NCBI GenBank assembly: GCA_964461815.1
Contig: CAYWVF010000009.1
Location: 28,091-92,090 of the forward strand
DNA from: JAAZBA01 sp964461815
GTDB lineage: Bacteria > Bacillota > Clostridia > Oscillospirales > QAMX01
Direction of reading: 5' to 3'
Length of the DNA stretch: 64,000 bases
Below the pieces are notes generated by a model. That model was not told the DNA's origin. It did no database searches and saw only the letters and a program-made list of their open reading frames with translations. Position 1 is the stretch's first letter; the number at the start of each line of letters is the position of its first letter. Shown piece by piece: positions 35,405-44,226 of this stretch. A program made the translations under genes and the position numbers.

Positions 35405-37573
35405 TTACTGCACCTTGGAAAGGAGCGAATATACCATATATGCAGCCTCGGCATATGTCATGCTCTCAGCCTCAACGTCACGGCGAAGCAGCTTCATCGC
35501 ATTTGCGATAGCTGCATAGCCGAGCTTATCTGCTGCTATGTCCTCAAGTCCGTCTGACTTGAATATCTCATTGAGCTTAGCCACGTCACCGTATCTGAAC
35601 GCATCGAGTGCATATACTACAGCATCAATTGCGGAGATCGGCTTGCCCTTGAGAACGGGAGCTGCATCCGTGACCTTATACTTTAACAGTGCGGAGCAGA
35701 AGTCGGAGTACGAAGCTTCACTTACAGGGTACGGCTCATAGAAGCGGCGTCTTGCGGTAGCGAGCATGTATATAAGCTCAGTGTCGGTAACGCTGCTGTC
35801 GGGAGAAATGTCACCTATGCCATTGTCGTTAAAGCATACGCCTACGGAATAGAGCTTCTTTACATATTCCTCTGCCCAGTGACCGTCAAGAGCTGAGGTG
35901 TCATTGTTCTCGGAGGACGAGTAGGTGTTGAGGATATCGGAGCTTAAAGCGTCAACGGTCGTATATGTGCCGTCAAGCACGTAGATCAGAGCGTAGGAGA
36001 GTACCTTTCCGTGCTCATCGCATATCGGAGAATAGCGGAGAGAGAAGCCGTACAGCTCGGTCACGATATTTTTTGCAGCAGCACTGCCGATAGCCTTGCC
36101 GACAGACGGGAACTGAGCGGAATCATCCCAGACGATGCGGTACTGGCATATCTTACCTGTGTAGCTGTCGAAGCGCATAGTCACATAGTTTCGTGAATAT
36201 ACTACATCCTCATTTACACGCTGATAGGTGAAGTAGATATAGCGGTTGTCAGCCTTGCTTGCGGCGGTCATAGCGTTATCGCTCGTCGAAAGTTTGAGAG
36301 AGATGCGAATATTCTCGCCGACAAGCTCATTTAGCATCTTTTCAGCCTCGGAAGCAGCCTTATTTCGATAATATTCGATGTTTTTAGGCTCTTCGGCATT
36401 GTAATCGTACTTGTTAAAGGAATATATCTCGCCTGTTTTCGCATCGATCGTGAAATTCGCATATACATCCTCGAGCATAGCGCTTTCTTCATCGTCACGA
36501 TCGAAGGCCTTTACAAATTCCAGACTCCATACGTAGTCGTCACTGCCCTTTCTCATGCTCGAGTCTACGAGAGAGAAGCTGTCGAGCTCGAAGTACTTGT
36601 AGCTGCGTACCTTCTTCTCAGCCTCACCTACCGTCAGGTAGCCGGAAAGACCGTTTATCGCATCAAGCTCCGCATCGGAGAAGGATACCGAGCCTGCCGC
36701 ATCTGCCGCTGTTGATGCTTCCATATTGGCCTTATCATTAGACGAGGAGTAGCCCTGATATTTATACAGCTTCGCGGTCTCACCTGTGAGTGCATTGATA
36801 TTGACTCTGCCTACATTGTAGACAGGACGGATATATTTTTCTCCGCTCTCATCATAGAAGTCGGAGTAAACAAGCTCAGCCTCAGACAGGCTCATGAAAG
36901 CTTCACGTGCCTTATCGACACCGATAACGTTGGCAGAGTCCTCATAGGACACGTCGGAGCGGATCGGCGAAGCGTAGTAGTTTGAGACACGGCCTGTGAC
37001 ACCGTTGACCTCGATACCGATAGATGCATCGGACACGGGCACATTGTTTTTGTAGCCCTGATATTCAAAGCGGTAATACTCGGAGTAGTCGGACTCGTCA
37101 CCCTCAACGAGCTTATACGCAGAGTAGCCCGAGGGCATCAGTCGCCTGAGCATAGAGCCGGCAAGTGATTTAGCCTTGGAGTAGTCTATCGTAGGCAGCC
37201 TTTTGTAGTCGGTGGTGATGGTGGAATAGGAGTCATTATATGAATAGATGAAGCCGTTCTCATCGCATTCGACATAGATGAATCTGTTGCTGCCGTTTTC
37301 CTCAAAGCTCCAGTCAAAGGCGAATACAGTACCAAGCTCGTTCGAATATGTGTAGTAGTCGAACTCGGCTGTATCGGGTATGCTGATACGGCTCTTGACA
37401 GCGGTAAGTGCAGCCTTCATATCGGGAGCCTTGTTGTCGTCAGATATAGCTACAGTCTCAAGCTCACCGTCCATCGATATCGGTACGACATCGTATTCCG
37501 AGGCAGCAAATGCCGGAACAGCAGAGGAAAGCAGCATTGCAGAGCAGAGCACTGCGGAGATGACCTTTTTCAT
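35405..37573 (-). CDS. Exported YcdB/YcdC-repeat protein with C-terminal SLH-like segment
   Basis: A 722-residue secreted protein: signal peptide with cleavage near AFA-AS (residue 23), then repeated PepSY/YcdB-YcdC-like units of about 100 residues. These show recurring 'NGVTGRVSNYY', 'INALTGETAKLY', 'IDAKTGEIYSF' and 'FDSYTGKICQY' hairpins. The C-terminus (from DGHWAEEYVKKLYSVGVCF) looks like a degenerate S-layer homology region that could hold it on the wall. Function is unknown. It has its own terminator and no clear operon partner. Confidence 0.85.
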   Translation of the reverse strand: MKKVISAVLCSAMLLSSAVPAFAASEYDVVPISMDGELETVAISDDNKAPDMKAALTAVKSRISIPDTAEFDYYTYSNELGTVFAFDWSFEENGSNRFIYVECDENGFIYSYNDSYSTITTDYKRLPTIDYSKAKSLAGSMLRRLMPSGYSAYKLVEGDESDYSEYYRFEYQGYKNNVPVSDASIGIEVNGVTGRVSNYYASPIRSDVSYEDSANVIGVDKAREAFMSLSEAELVYSDFYDESGEKYIRPVYNVGRVNINALTGETAKLYKYQGYSSSNDKANMEASTAADAAGSVSFSDAELDAINGLSGYLTVGEAEKKVRSYKYFELDSFSLVDSSMRKGSDDYVWSLEFVKAFDRDDEESAMLEDVYANFTIDAKTGEIYSFNKYDYNAEEPKNIEYYRNKAASEAEKMLNELVGENIRISLKLSTSDNAMTAASKADNRYIYFTYQRVNEDVVYSRNYVTMRFDSYTGKICQYRIVWDDSAQFPSVGKAIGSAAAKNIVTELYGFSLRYSPICDEHGKVLSYALIYVLDGTYTTVDALSSDILNTYSSSENNDTSALDGHWAEEYVKKLYSVGVCFNDNGIGDISPDSSVTDTELIYMLATARRRFYEPYPVSEASYSDFCSALLKYKVTDAAPVLKGKPISAIDAVVYALDAFRYGDVAKLNEIFKSDGLEDIAADKLGYAAIANAMKLLRRDVEAESMTYAEAAYMVYSLLSKVQ

Positions 37574-37588
37574 AGTATTTCTTTCCTT

Positions 37589-37890
37589 TCATGATTTTAT
37601 GTTCTGCTTGATTTGACGATGCATGATAAGAAAAAGTTCCCAAAAAATCGGATGCATTTTATATTTGTACAGCTGTTTTTTTACTTCATTATACAGCTTG
37701 ACCTCGCCCTCGACCCAGCAGGTGTTGTGACCGTTTATCCCAATAGATACGCAGTACATTGGAGCGTCACACACGGGTTGAGCTTTTCACAGTCACTTCC
37801 ACGTGTACCGCCGTTACGCATACCGGTCGGATTTTCGGCAGAATATGCAAAGAATGATCTGTTCTGTAAGGTAAACATATGCTGCATCAT
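37589..37890 (-). pseudogene. Broken remnant of a GH172/DUF2961-type gene (5' end)
   Basis: From ATG at 37890 the minus strand encodes a fragment beginning MMQHMFTLQNRS. It continues FFAYSAENPTGMRNGGTRGS and DCEKLNPCVTLQ, then stops at about 37740. The SAENPTG...GG opening and the following 'K-x-PC' strand are typical of DUF2961 (GH172) proteins. In another frame the sequence goes on with INGHNTCWVE and more, as if after a frameshift, but nothing of the remaining family length exists before 37574. I read it as a decayed gene start. Confidence is moderate. Confidence 0.5.
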
Positions 37891-37933
37891 TTTTTTCGAT
37901 CATATATCCTGTGTGCTTTCGGTGCTGCACAGC

Positions 37934-38677
37934 TTACTTCATCGAAGCCTTAAGAGAGCGTATATACTCACCTACGAACGGGACTGAGGCTTTTCCGTGC
38001 TCGGCTGTCAGCTCTGTTATTCCCGTAGTGATTATCACACCGTCTACCTTGTCGAGCACAGACCTGAGTACAGCCTCGCTCGGCTTCTCAAGCTCTGCAA
38101 CGCACGGCACATGAGTGTGCTTCTTAGCTTCAATTGCGATAGGTGCGATATCTGCTTTTCCGTCGGTGGAGATGTACAGATAGCCATCAGCCTCGGATGC
38201 TATCATCGGTATGCGCTGTGCAGAGGTGTGAGCTGCGACGGAGATCAGCTCGACTCCGTATTTACGGCAGCATGGGAGAAAATCGTCCTTTTCCTCATAC
38301 GGTACATCGGGCATCATTATGCCGTCAACGGAAAGCTCGGCACAGGTGGAGATAAAGCGCTCCGTGCCGTAGGAGAATACGACGTTGGGGTATGTTCTGA
38401 ACGTGATCGGTACGGTCATATCACGGCGAAGCTCTCTGACCATATCGAATATCTTATCTGTAGTCGTACCTGCTTTGAGAGCACGTATCGCAGCCTCCTG
38501 AACTATGGGAACTTCGGCTGTCGGATCGGAGAACGGAATGCCAAGCTCGATCATATCGGCTCCGCTCTCGGCTGCCTTGCGTACAAGTGCGGCAGTAGTC
38601 TCAATGTCGGGATCTCCGCAGGTTATAAATGCTATAAGTGCTTTGCCGTTGGCAAATGCTTTATTTATATTACTCAT
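37934..38677 (-). CDS. trpA: Tryptophan synthase alpha chain
   Basis: A 247-residue TIM barrel that splits indole-3-glycerol phosphate and passes indole to TrpB. ADMIELGIPFSDPTAEVP carries the catalytic Glu. The residue matching E. coli Asp60 is Glu, followed by Val where Gly is usual. ITTGITELTAEHGKASVPFVG is the phosphate-binding end. ATG 38677 is preceded by GAGAGGAC and overlaps the trpB stop by eight bases. Confidence 0.94.
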   Translation of the reverse strand: MSNINKAFANGKALIAFITCGDPDIETTAALVRKAAESGADMIELGIPFSDPTAEVPIVQEAAIRALKAGTTTDKIFDMVRELRRDMTVPITFRTYPNVVFSYGTERFISTCAELSVDGIMMPDVPYEEKDDFLPCCRKYGVELISVAAHTSAQRIPMIASEADGYLYISTDGKADIAPIAIEAKKHTHVPCVAELEKPSEAVLRSVLDKVDGVIITTGITELTAEHGKASVPFVGEYIRSLKASMK

Positions 38678-39860
38678 GGATGTCCTCTCCTCTGTATCTT
38701 GCAATTGCTGCACAGTCCTTATCTCCTCTGCCGGAAACAGTGACTACGATTATCTTATCCTTATCCATTGTCGGCGCAAGCTTCATCGCATACGCAAGCG
38801 CATGAGCCGATTCTATAGCCGGAATGATACCCTCCGAGCGTGATACAAACTCGAATGCACATACAGCCTCCTCGTCCGTAACAGGTACGTATTCGGCACG
38901 ACCGATATCATGCAGATATGCATGCTCGGGGCCTACTCCGGGGTAGTCAAGACCTGCGGAGATCGAGTAAACGGGAGCGATCTGACCGTATTCATCCTGA
39001 CAGAAGTACGACTTCATGCCGTGGAATATTCCGAGTCTGCCTGTGTTCACCGTGGCAGCCGTTTCAAAGGTATCTATACCGTGTCCGGCAGCCTCACAGC
39101 CTATGAGACGTACCGACTTATCCTCAATAAAGTGGTAGAACGAGCCCATCGAGTTCGAGCCGCCGCCCACACATGCCATAACTACGTCGGGGAGACGTCC
39201 CTCCTTTGCCAGTATTTGAGCCTTAGTCTCCTTTGAGATGACGGACTGGAAGTCACGAACGATAGTCGGGAACGGATGAGGACCCATGACAGAGCCGAGG
39301 CAGTAGTGCGTATCGTCTATTCGGTTAGTCCATTCACGCATCGTCTCGGAGACTGCATCCTTGAGTGTCGCAGTGCCGGAGGTGACGGGAACTACCTGTG
39401 CGCCGAGAAGACGCATCCTGTAGACGTTGAGTGCCTGACGCTCGGTGTCCTCCTTGCCCATGAACACGACGCATTCCATGTTCATGAGTGCAGCTGCCGT
39501 GGCAGTGGCAACACCGTGCTGACCTGCACCTGTCTCGGCGATGAGACGTGTCTTACCCATCTTCTTTGCAAGCAGTGCCTGACCGAGAACGTTGTTGATC
39601 TTATGTGAGCCGGTGTGGTTGAGATCCTCACGCTTGAGATATATCTTAGCTCCGCCGAGATCACGTGAAAGCTTCTCCGCATAGTAGAGTCTTGACGGTC
39701 TGCCTGCGTATTCGTTGAAGAGATAGGTGAGCTCCTCATTGAATTTTGCATCGTTTTTATAAAATTCATAAGCCTTTTCAAGCTCATTTACAGCATTCAT
39801 AAGCGTTTCCGGGATATACTGACCGCCGTGTATTCCGAAGCGTCCCTTCTGGTTTGTCAT
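38670..39860 (-). CDS. trpB: Tryptophan synthase beta chain
   Basis: A 396-residue PLP enzyme that joins indole and serine. It opens KGRFGIHGGQYIPETLMNAV, carries the PLP lysine in GSHKINNVLGQA, the catalytic AETGAGQHGVATA and the phosphate-binding GGGSNSMG. ATG 39860 is nine bases after AAGGA and gives the usual N-terminus. Only trpB and trpA are here; the rest of the pathway is elsewhere or absent, so scavenged indole or serine-to-tryptophan conversion is possible. Confidence 0.97.
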   Translation of the reverse strand: MTNQKGRFGIHGGQYIPETLMNAVNELEKAYEFYKNDAKFNEELTYLFNEYAGRPSRLYYAEKLSRDLGGAKIYLKREDLNHTGSHKINNVLGQALLAKKMGKTRLIAETGAGQHGVATATAAALMNMECVVFMGKEDTERQALNVYRMRLLGAQVVPVTSGTATLKDAVSETMREWTNRIDDTHYCLGSVMGPHPFPTIVRDFQSVISKETKAQILAKEGRLPDVVMACVGGGSNSMGSFYHFIEDKSVRLIGCEAAGHGIDTFETAATVNTGRLGIFHGMKSYFCQDEYGQIAPVYSISAGLDYPGVGPEHAYLHDIGRAEYVPVTDEEAVCAFEFVSRSEGIIPAIESAHALAYAMKLAPTMDKDKIIVVTVSGRGDKDCAAIARYRGEDIHE

Positions 39861-39891
39861 ATGGTTCATTCCTTCCTGAAATTATGCAAAA

Positions 39892-40172
39892 TAAAAGTCC
39901 TTGACAGAAAATACTCTGTCAAGGACGAATATACATTATCCGCGGTGCCACCTTGCTTTGTGATACTCACACTCTTACAGGGATACAAACATACCCCTCG
40001 CAACTGACGTATGCATACGTCATGGAATACTCTGTGCAGCTCAATACACATTTGACCATGCCCTCCGCGGTCCATTTGACGGTTTGTTTTCTGCCCGATT
40101 CTCAGCATCACGGACTCTCTGTGAGCTCATCGCCGCCGTTATCTCCGCATCAACGGTTTGATATTTGATTTG
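39892..40172 (-). ncRNA. T-box leader (tryptophan) controlling trpBA
   Basis: On the minus strand the T-box sequence GGTGGCACCGCGG lies at 39940-39952 and a 13-bp-class terminator at 39897-39926 with a T-rich tail (39892-39896). The Stem I specifier position reads TGG (plus-strand CCA at 40072-40074), preceded by AAA and followed by A. TGG is the tryptophan codon and fits the genes downstream. Uncharged tRNA-Trp should allow read-through. Confidence 0.93.
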
Positions 40173-40177
40173 ATGCT

Positions 40178-40206
40178 ATTATATCACTCTCATTCGGAAA
40201 TGTCAA
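40178..40206 (-). promoter_or_regulatory. trpBA promoter
   Basis: Perfect TTGACA (40201-40206) and TATAAT (40178-40183) on the minus strand with 17 bp spacing, immediately before the T-box leader. Confidence 0.9.
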
Positions 40207-40215
40207 GCGGAAATT

Positions 40216-41298
40216 TTATATTTCAGGCATCTCCATCGGTATTCCGCCGTTCTGAGCAGACTCATGTGCGAGCAGACCCGGTACAGACATTGCGATACCC
40301 ATGTCAACATCGAGCGGAGGCTCGGTATCGTTGATTATGCAATCGACAAAAGCACCCACCATCTTCTTTTCTGCGCCGCCGTGACCCATCCTGCTCTCGC
40401 CTGCAAACGCAGTTGTTACGGGGATGTCGAGCTTATTTGAGAACGTGCCGGGGATATCGGCAAGATTTGCAAGTGAATGAGCATCCGACAAAGGCTTAGA
40501 TCTGTCTGTCTCGATAGAGCCTCTTGTACCGTTGAGGCGGTAATTGTGGTCAAAGCCCGTGTACGAGCCGAAGCCGATGAATATCCTTATCACAGCGCCC
40601 TTTACCGTCTTTATCAACGCAACACCGTTGTCGGGCGCAGATTTGTAGGGATTGTATATCTTATCGGGCTCAAAGCCGGTTATCGTCTTAGGACGGTCGT
40701 TCATGATATAGAGTAGCGGGCCGAGGCTGTGTGTTATGTAGTGGATAGCCGGAGTGTACGATCTCCAGTGGTTCGGAGTGTACGGATTCTTTGTGAGGCT
40801 CTGAATGTCGGAGGAGTGCAGATACTCGCCCTCGGCATAGAGCACGTCACCGAAGCGACCCTCCTCGTACATCTTTTTCCACGCTTGAATGAATGCCCAG
40901 AAGCAGCAGTTCTCACCTGCCATATATTTCAGCTCCGGATGAGCCTTTACCGCAGCCTTGAGCTGACGAGCCTCATCTATCGATGCGACTGTAGGTATCT
41001 CGCTGAGCACATGCTTGCCTGCCTCAAGTGCCTTGAGCACGAACGGCACGTGGCGGTTGGCTTCCGTAGCGATGGCAACGGCGTCAATGTCTGTTTTCAG
41101 CATCTCGTCGAAGCTTTCAAAGCAGAGATAGCCGTCAACGCCCTCCTTGTCGAGTCTGTCCTTCGCCTTTCGCATCAGCTCCGGGTTTATATCGCATATC
41201 GCACGTATCTGGAGATTCTTGTTGTCGAATGAGTCACCGATGATGCCCATTCCTCTTCCGAGACCGACAACACCTAATTTTACTATCTTATCCTCCAT
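40216..41298 (-). CDS. Gfo/Idh/MocA-family oxidoreductase
   Basis: A 360-residue NAD(P)-dependent sugar-type dehydrogenase. The Rossmann start is LGVVGLGRGMGI, the domain boundary has GKHVLSEIPTVAS with the EKP-like catalytic element replaced by SEIP, and the C-terminal half has AGENCCFWAF and HRxH-like NHWRSYTPAIHYITH. A related group (GH109) uses NAD to cleave glycosides, so hydrolase activity cannot be excluded. It is divergent from the AraC-family gene. The ribosome site is AAGGAGG. Confidence 0.85.
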   Translation of the reverse strand: MEDKIVKLGVVGLGRGMGIIGDSFDNKNLQIRAICDINPELMRKAKDRLDKEGVDGYLCFESFDEMLKTDIDAVAIATEANRHVPFVLKALEAGKHVLSEIPTVASIDEARQLKAAVKAHPELKYMAGENCCFWAFIQAWKKMYEEGRFGDVLYAEGEYLHSSDIQSLTKNPYTPNHWRSYTPAIHYITHSLGPLLYIMNDRPKTITGFEPDKIYNPYKSAPDNGVALIKTVKGAVIRIFIGFGSYTGFDHNYRLNGTRGSIETDRSKPLSDAHSLANLADIPGTFSNKLDIPVTTAFAGESRMGHGGAEKKMVGAFVDCIINDTEPPLDVDMGIAMSVPGLLAHESAQNGGIPMEMPEI

Positions 41299-41403
41299 GA
41301 TAATATCCTCCTTCCGGTTTCCCTTATGTATTTATAATAGCATGCAGTACAGGATTTGCAAATGGAAATTTTCGCTTTTTTTATTGAATATTCCTATGAA
41401 ATA

Positions 41404-41432
41404 TTGATTTTTGAGCGTATATGTGTAATAAT
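41404..41432 (+). promoter_or_regulatory. Promoter of the AraC-family regulator gene
   Basis: TTGATT and AATAAT at 17 bp. The -35 region lies within a 16-base sequence (41399-41414) also found at the GGDEF gene promoter (48316-48331). Confidence 0.6.
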
Positions 41433-41451
41433 AGCAGATGAGGTGAGAGCC

Positions 41452-42291
41452 ATGAGCAGTATATGCAGATTCATGCCGGCGAAAAACTACAGTGGCAGTA
41501 TAAAAACAATAAATTTCGTCTACGAGTCGGAGTTCAAGAAGCTGCGGCAGCCGTTTTTCAAGACGACGTTCTTTCTCCACATGGTGGTACGTGGGAATGC
41601 AAGGCTGAGAGTGTACGATAACGAATACGAGCTTCGGTCAGGGTCGCTTTTCTTCATTTTCCCCGGATATCAGTACACGATAGACGGAAGTGACGATTTT
41701 GCATATATCTATATAAGCTTTATGGGCTCATGTGTCACGGATATGCTAAGTGAGCTTGAGATAGACATGGACAGACCTGTCTACCCCGACTTTGAACACC
41801 TTATCGACTTCTGGAGACAGTCGATTCGAAGAATAAACCAGCTCAATGCGAATATCCTGACCGAGAGCGTGCTTTTGTACACATTATCGTATATAAATAA
41901 CAAGCAGGAGGATGTGAGCATAAAGAAAAAGACGAAAAACCTGTTTGATACGATAGTGGACTATATCGAGGTGCATTACCGTGAGCCGGATATATCGCTA
42001 AAGCAGATCGCAGGCATATTCTCATATACCGAAAAGTACCTGTCGTACATATTCAAGAAGAATATGAACATAGGCTTCAGCAGCTACCTCAACAATCTCA
42101 GAATACAGTATGCCGTAGACCTCATAAATCAGGGCAAAATGTCCGTCACGGAGATCGCAATGCAGTGCGGCTTCAGTGATTCACTGTATTTTTCAAAGGT
42201 ATTCCGCAAGATCATGGGACGAACGCCCACGAATTACATAAAGCTGCACGTAGCATCGAGCGTAGATGCGTATAGAAAGCACGAGGGGTAA
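41452..42291 (+). CDS. AraC-family transcriptional regulator
   Basis: A 279-residue sugar-type regulator: N-terminal cupin-like sensor (about 30-110, with LRSGSLFFIFPGYQYTI) and C-terminal pair of helix-turn-helix motifs (about 175-275). The second HTH reads SVTEIAMQCGFSDSLYFSKV then FRKIMGRTPTNY. ATG 41452 is preceded by GAGGTGA at seven bases; the longer open frame upstream lacks a ribosome site and contains the promoter. It is divergent from the oxidoreductase and probably controls it and nearby glycan genes. Confidence 0.92.
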   Translation: MSSICRFMPAKNYSGSIKTINFVYESEFKKLRQPFFKTTFFLHMVVRGNARLRVYDNEYELRSGSLFFIFPGYQYTIDGSDDFAYIYISFMGSCVTDMLSELEIDMDRPVYPDFEHLIDFWRQSIRRINQLNANILTESVLLYTLSYINNKQEDVSIKKKTKNLFDTIVDYIEVHYREPDISLKQIAGIFSYTEKYLSYIFKKNMNIGFSSYLNNLRIQYAVDLINQGKMSVTEIAMQCGFSDSLYFSKVFRKIMGRTPTNYIKLHVASSVDAYRKHEG

Positions 42292-42298
42292 AAAGCAG

Positions 42299-42327
42299 TT
42301 GACAAAGACGGTGCAATATGCTATAAT
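42299..42327 (+). promoter_or_regulatory. leuA promoter
   Basis: Perfect TTGACA and TATAAT with 17 bp spacing; the leader between here and leuA is about 140 bases. Confidence 0.9.
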
Positions 42328-42378
42328 GCCGATGAAGAATCAAGCTGCACCATAGCTGTGCCGCAGAGGATCGAGGTC

Positions 42379-42408
42379 GTGATCTCAGCGCTTTTGTCTC
42401 TTGAGTAG
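42379..42408 (+). CDS. Probable leucine leader peptide of the leuA attenuator
   Basis: A 9-codon frame, GTG ATC TCA GCG CTT TTG TCT CTT GAG TAG, encodes M(V)ISALLSLE with three leucine codons in four positions. AGAGGA lies eight bases before the GTG. Its leucine codons make up the 5' arm of the terminator that follows. A ribosome stalled for lack of charged tRNA-Leu would cover that arm and let transcription continue into leuA. Translation is inferred, not shown. Confidence 0.65.
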   Translation: MISALLSLE

Positions 42409-42434
42409 AATAAAAAGAGATGAGAGCGTTTTTT
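42389..42434 (+). terminator. Attenuator terminator upstream of leuA
   Basis: Arms 42389-42402 and 42415-42428 form a 14-bp stem with a few G-U pairs and no mismatch, followed by six T residues. It lies between the promoter and leuA, so it must be conditional. The ATG at 42420 lies inside it and is not the leuA start. Confidence 0.88.
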
Positions 42435-42473
42435 GTTATGCATGAACGGCTTCGAGCTTTGGAGGAATATGTG

Positions 42474-44129
42474 ATGAACTCATCAAAATATACACGTCAG
42501 TTTTTCCCTGTAAAGTCTCCTGTCAGGAAGTGGGCGGAGAAGCCGTATATAGATAAAGCTCCGATATGGTGCTCGGTAGATCTGCGTGACGGAAACCAGT
42601 CGCTTATCGCACCGATGAGCATCGAGGAGAAGCTCGACTTCTTTAAGCTGCTCACCGACATAGGCTTTAAGGAGATAGAGGTGGGCTTCCCTGCCGCCTC
42701 CGATACGGAATACGCATTCCTGAGAAGGCTCATCGAGGACGAGCTTATCCCCGACGACGTTACGATACAGGTGCTGACTCAGAGCCGTGAGCATATAATA
42801 AGAAAGACCTTCGATGCACTGCGCAGCTGCAAAAAGGCTATAGTCCATCTGTACAACTCCACGTCGGAGGCGCAGCGCAGACAGGTATTCCGCAGGACTA
42901 AGGCTGAGATAAAGCAGCTTGCGATAGACGGAGCGGAGCTTTTTGTGAAGCTCTCGGAGGAAAGCGGAGTAAGCTACAGCTATGAATATTCACCGGAGTC
43001 GTTTACAGGCACTGAACCTGAGTTCGCACTGGAGGTATGCAATGCGGTGCTCGATGTATGGAAGCCTACCGCCGACCGCAAGGCGATAATAAACCTGCCT
43101 GCGACGGTCGAGCTGTCATCCTCTCACGTGTACGCCGATCAGGTGGAGTTCATGAGCGATAATTTGAAGTATAGGGACTGTATAGAGCTGTCGCTCCATC
43201 CGCATAATGACAGAGGCTGTGCGGTGGCTGACTGTGAGCTCGGCATACTCGCAGGAGCGGACAGAGTAGAGGGTACGCTGTTCGGAAACGGTGAGCGCAC
43301 GGGAAATGTCGATATAGTAACGCTTGCAATGAACATGTTTTCTCAGGGCGTAGACCCCGGACTGGATTTTTCCGATATGCCTAAGGCATCGGAGCTGTAC
43401 GAGAGCGTGACGGGGATGCATGTCTACGACCGTCAGCCGTATTCGGGCAAGCTAGTATTCGCAGCCTTCTCCGGCTCGCATCAGGATGCTATCGCGAAGA
43501 GCATGAGATACCGTGAGGAGACGAGAAGCGATATCTGGACAGTGCCGTACCTGCCGATAGACCCAGGTGATATAGGCAGAGAGTACGAGACGGACGTTAT
43601 CCGCATCAATTCTCAGTCCGGCAAGGGCGGTATCGGCTATATCCTCGAGCACAGCTTCGGCTACGATCTGCCGACTAAAATGCGTGAGGATGTTGGTTAC
43701 ACCATCAAGAGCGTATCCGAGCAGACTCATACGGAGCTTTCACCCGAGCAGGTGCTCAAGGCATTCACCGAAGCATATGTCAATATCAATGACCACTATA
43801 AGCTGCTGGATTACCACTTCGAGCGCAGCAGCAAGGTATACGTAGGAATGACGGTCGAAATAAACGGTGAGATAAAGGAGCTTAAGTCGTGCGGCAACGG
43901 TCGCATAGACGCAGTAAGCAATGCAATGAAGACACTGCCGGAGATAAGCTACTCCGAGCTGACCTACGAGGAGCACGCTCTGACAAAGGGCTCATCCTCA
44001 CAGGCTATCACCTACATGAGCATCACGCTCCCCGACGGACGTAAGGTCTGGGGTGCAGGCATCCACGACGATATCATCGCATCCTCGGTAAACGCACTGT
44101 TCTCCGCAATAAACCGCAGTATAAGATAG
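42474..44129 (+). CDS. leuA: 2-isopropylmalate synthase
   Basis: A 551-residue enzyme of the long LeuA form, first step of leucine synthesis (2-oxoisovalerate plus acetyl-CoA). The N-terminus PIWCSVDLRDGNQSL has the metal-binding Arg-Asp; the metal His pair is in LSLHPHNDRGC; GNGERTGNVDIVTLAMN follows. The C-terminal regulatory domain (about 430-550) mediates leucine feedback in the family. ATG 42474 follows GGAGG by eight bases. No other leu genes follow, so the operon is a single gene with its own terminator. Confidence 0.97.
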   Translation: MNSSKYTRQFFPVKSPVRKWAEKPYIDKAPIWCSVDLRDGNQSLIAPMSIEEKLDFFKLLTDIGFKEIEVGFPAASDTEYAFLRRLIEDELIPDDVTIQVLTQSREHIIRKTFDALRSCKKAIVHLYNSTSEAQRRQVFRRTKAEIKQLAIDGAELFVKLSEESGVSYSYEYSPESFTGTEPEFALEVCNAVLDVWKPTADRKAIINLPATVELSSSHVYADQVEFMSDNLKYRDCIELSLHPHNDRGCAVADCELGILAGADRVEGTLFGNGERTGNVDIVTLAMNMFSQGVDPGLDFSDMPKASELYESVTGMHVYDRQPYSGKLVFAAFSGSHQDAIAKSMRYREETRSDIWTVPYLPIDPGDIGREYETDVIRINSQSGKGGIGYILEHSFGYDLPTKMREDVGYTIKSVSEQTHTELSPEQVLKAFTEAYVNINDHYKLLDYHFERSSKVYVGMTVEINGEIKELKSCGNGRIDAVSNAMKTLPEISYSELTYEEHALTKGSSSQAITYMSITLPDGRKVWGAGIHDDIIASSVNALFSAINRSIR

Positions 44130-44135
44130 AAAAAA

Positions 44136-44172
44136 GGCATGATTTGTGGATCAAATCATGCCTTTGTTATTG
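44136..44172 (+). terminator. leuA terminator
   Basis: AGGCATGATTTG (44136-44147) pairs with CAAATCATGCCT (44153-44164), followed by TTGTTATT. Confidence 0.85.
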
Positions 44173-44226
44173 AAGATGCGTTTAATAGAATAAGGTGTCG
44201 AAATGCTGTGTCGGATAATAAACCGA

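Noticed and set aside
39866..40111. 81-residue minus-strand frame upstream of trpB
   Set aside because: It lies wholly within the T-box leader and terminator, and its translation has no protein-like features.
42326..42355. Alternative leader frame ATG CCG ATG AAG in the leuA leader
   Set aside because: Its ATG overlaps the -10 box, it has no leucine codons and no ribosome site.
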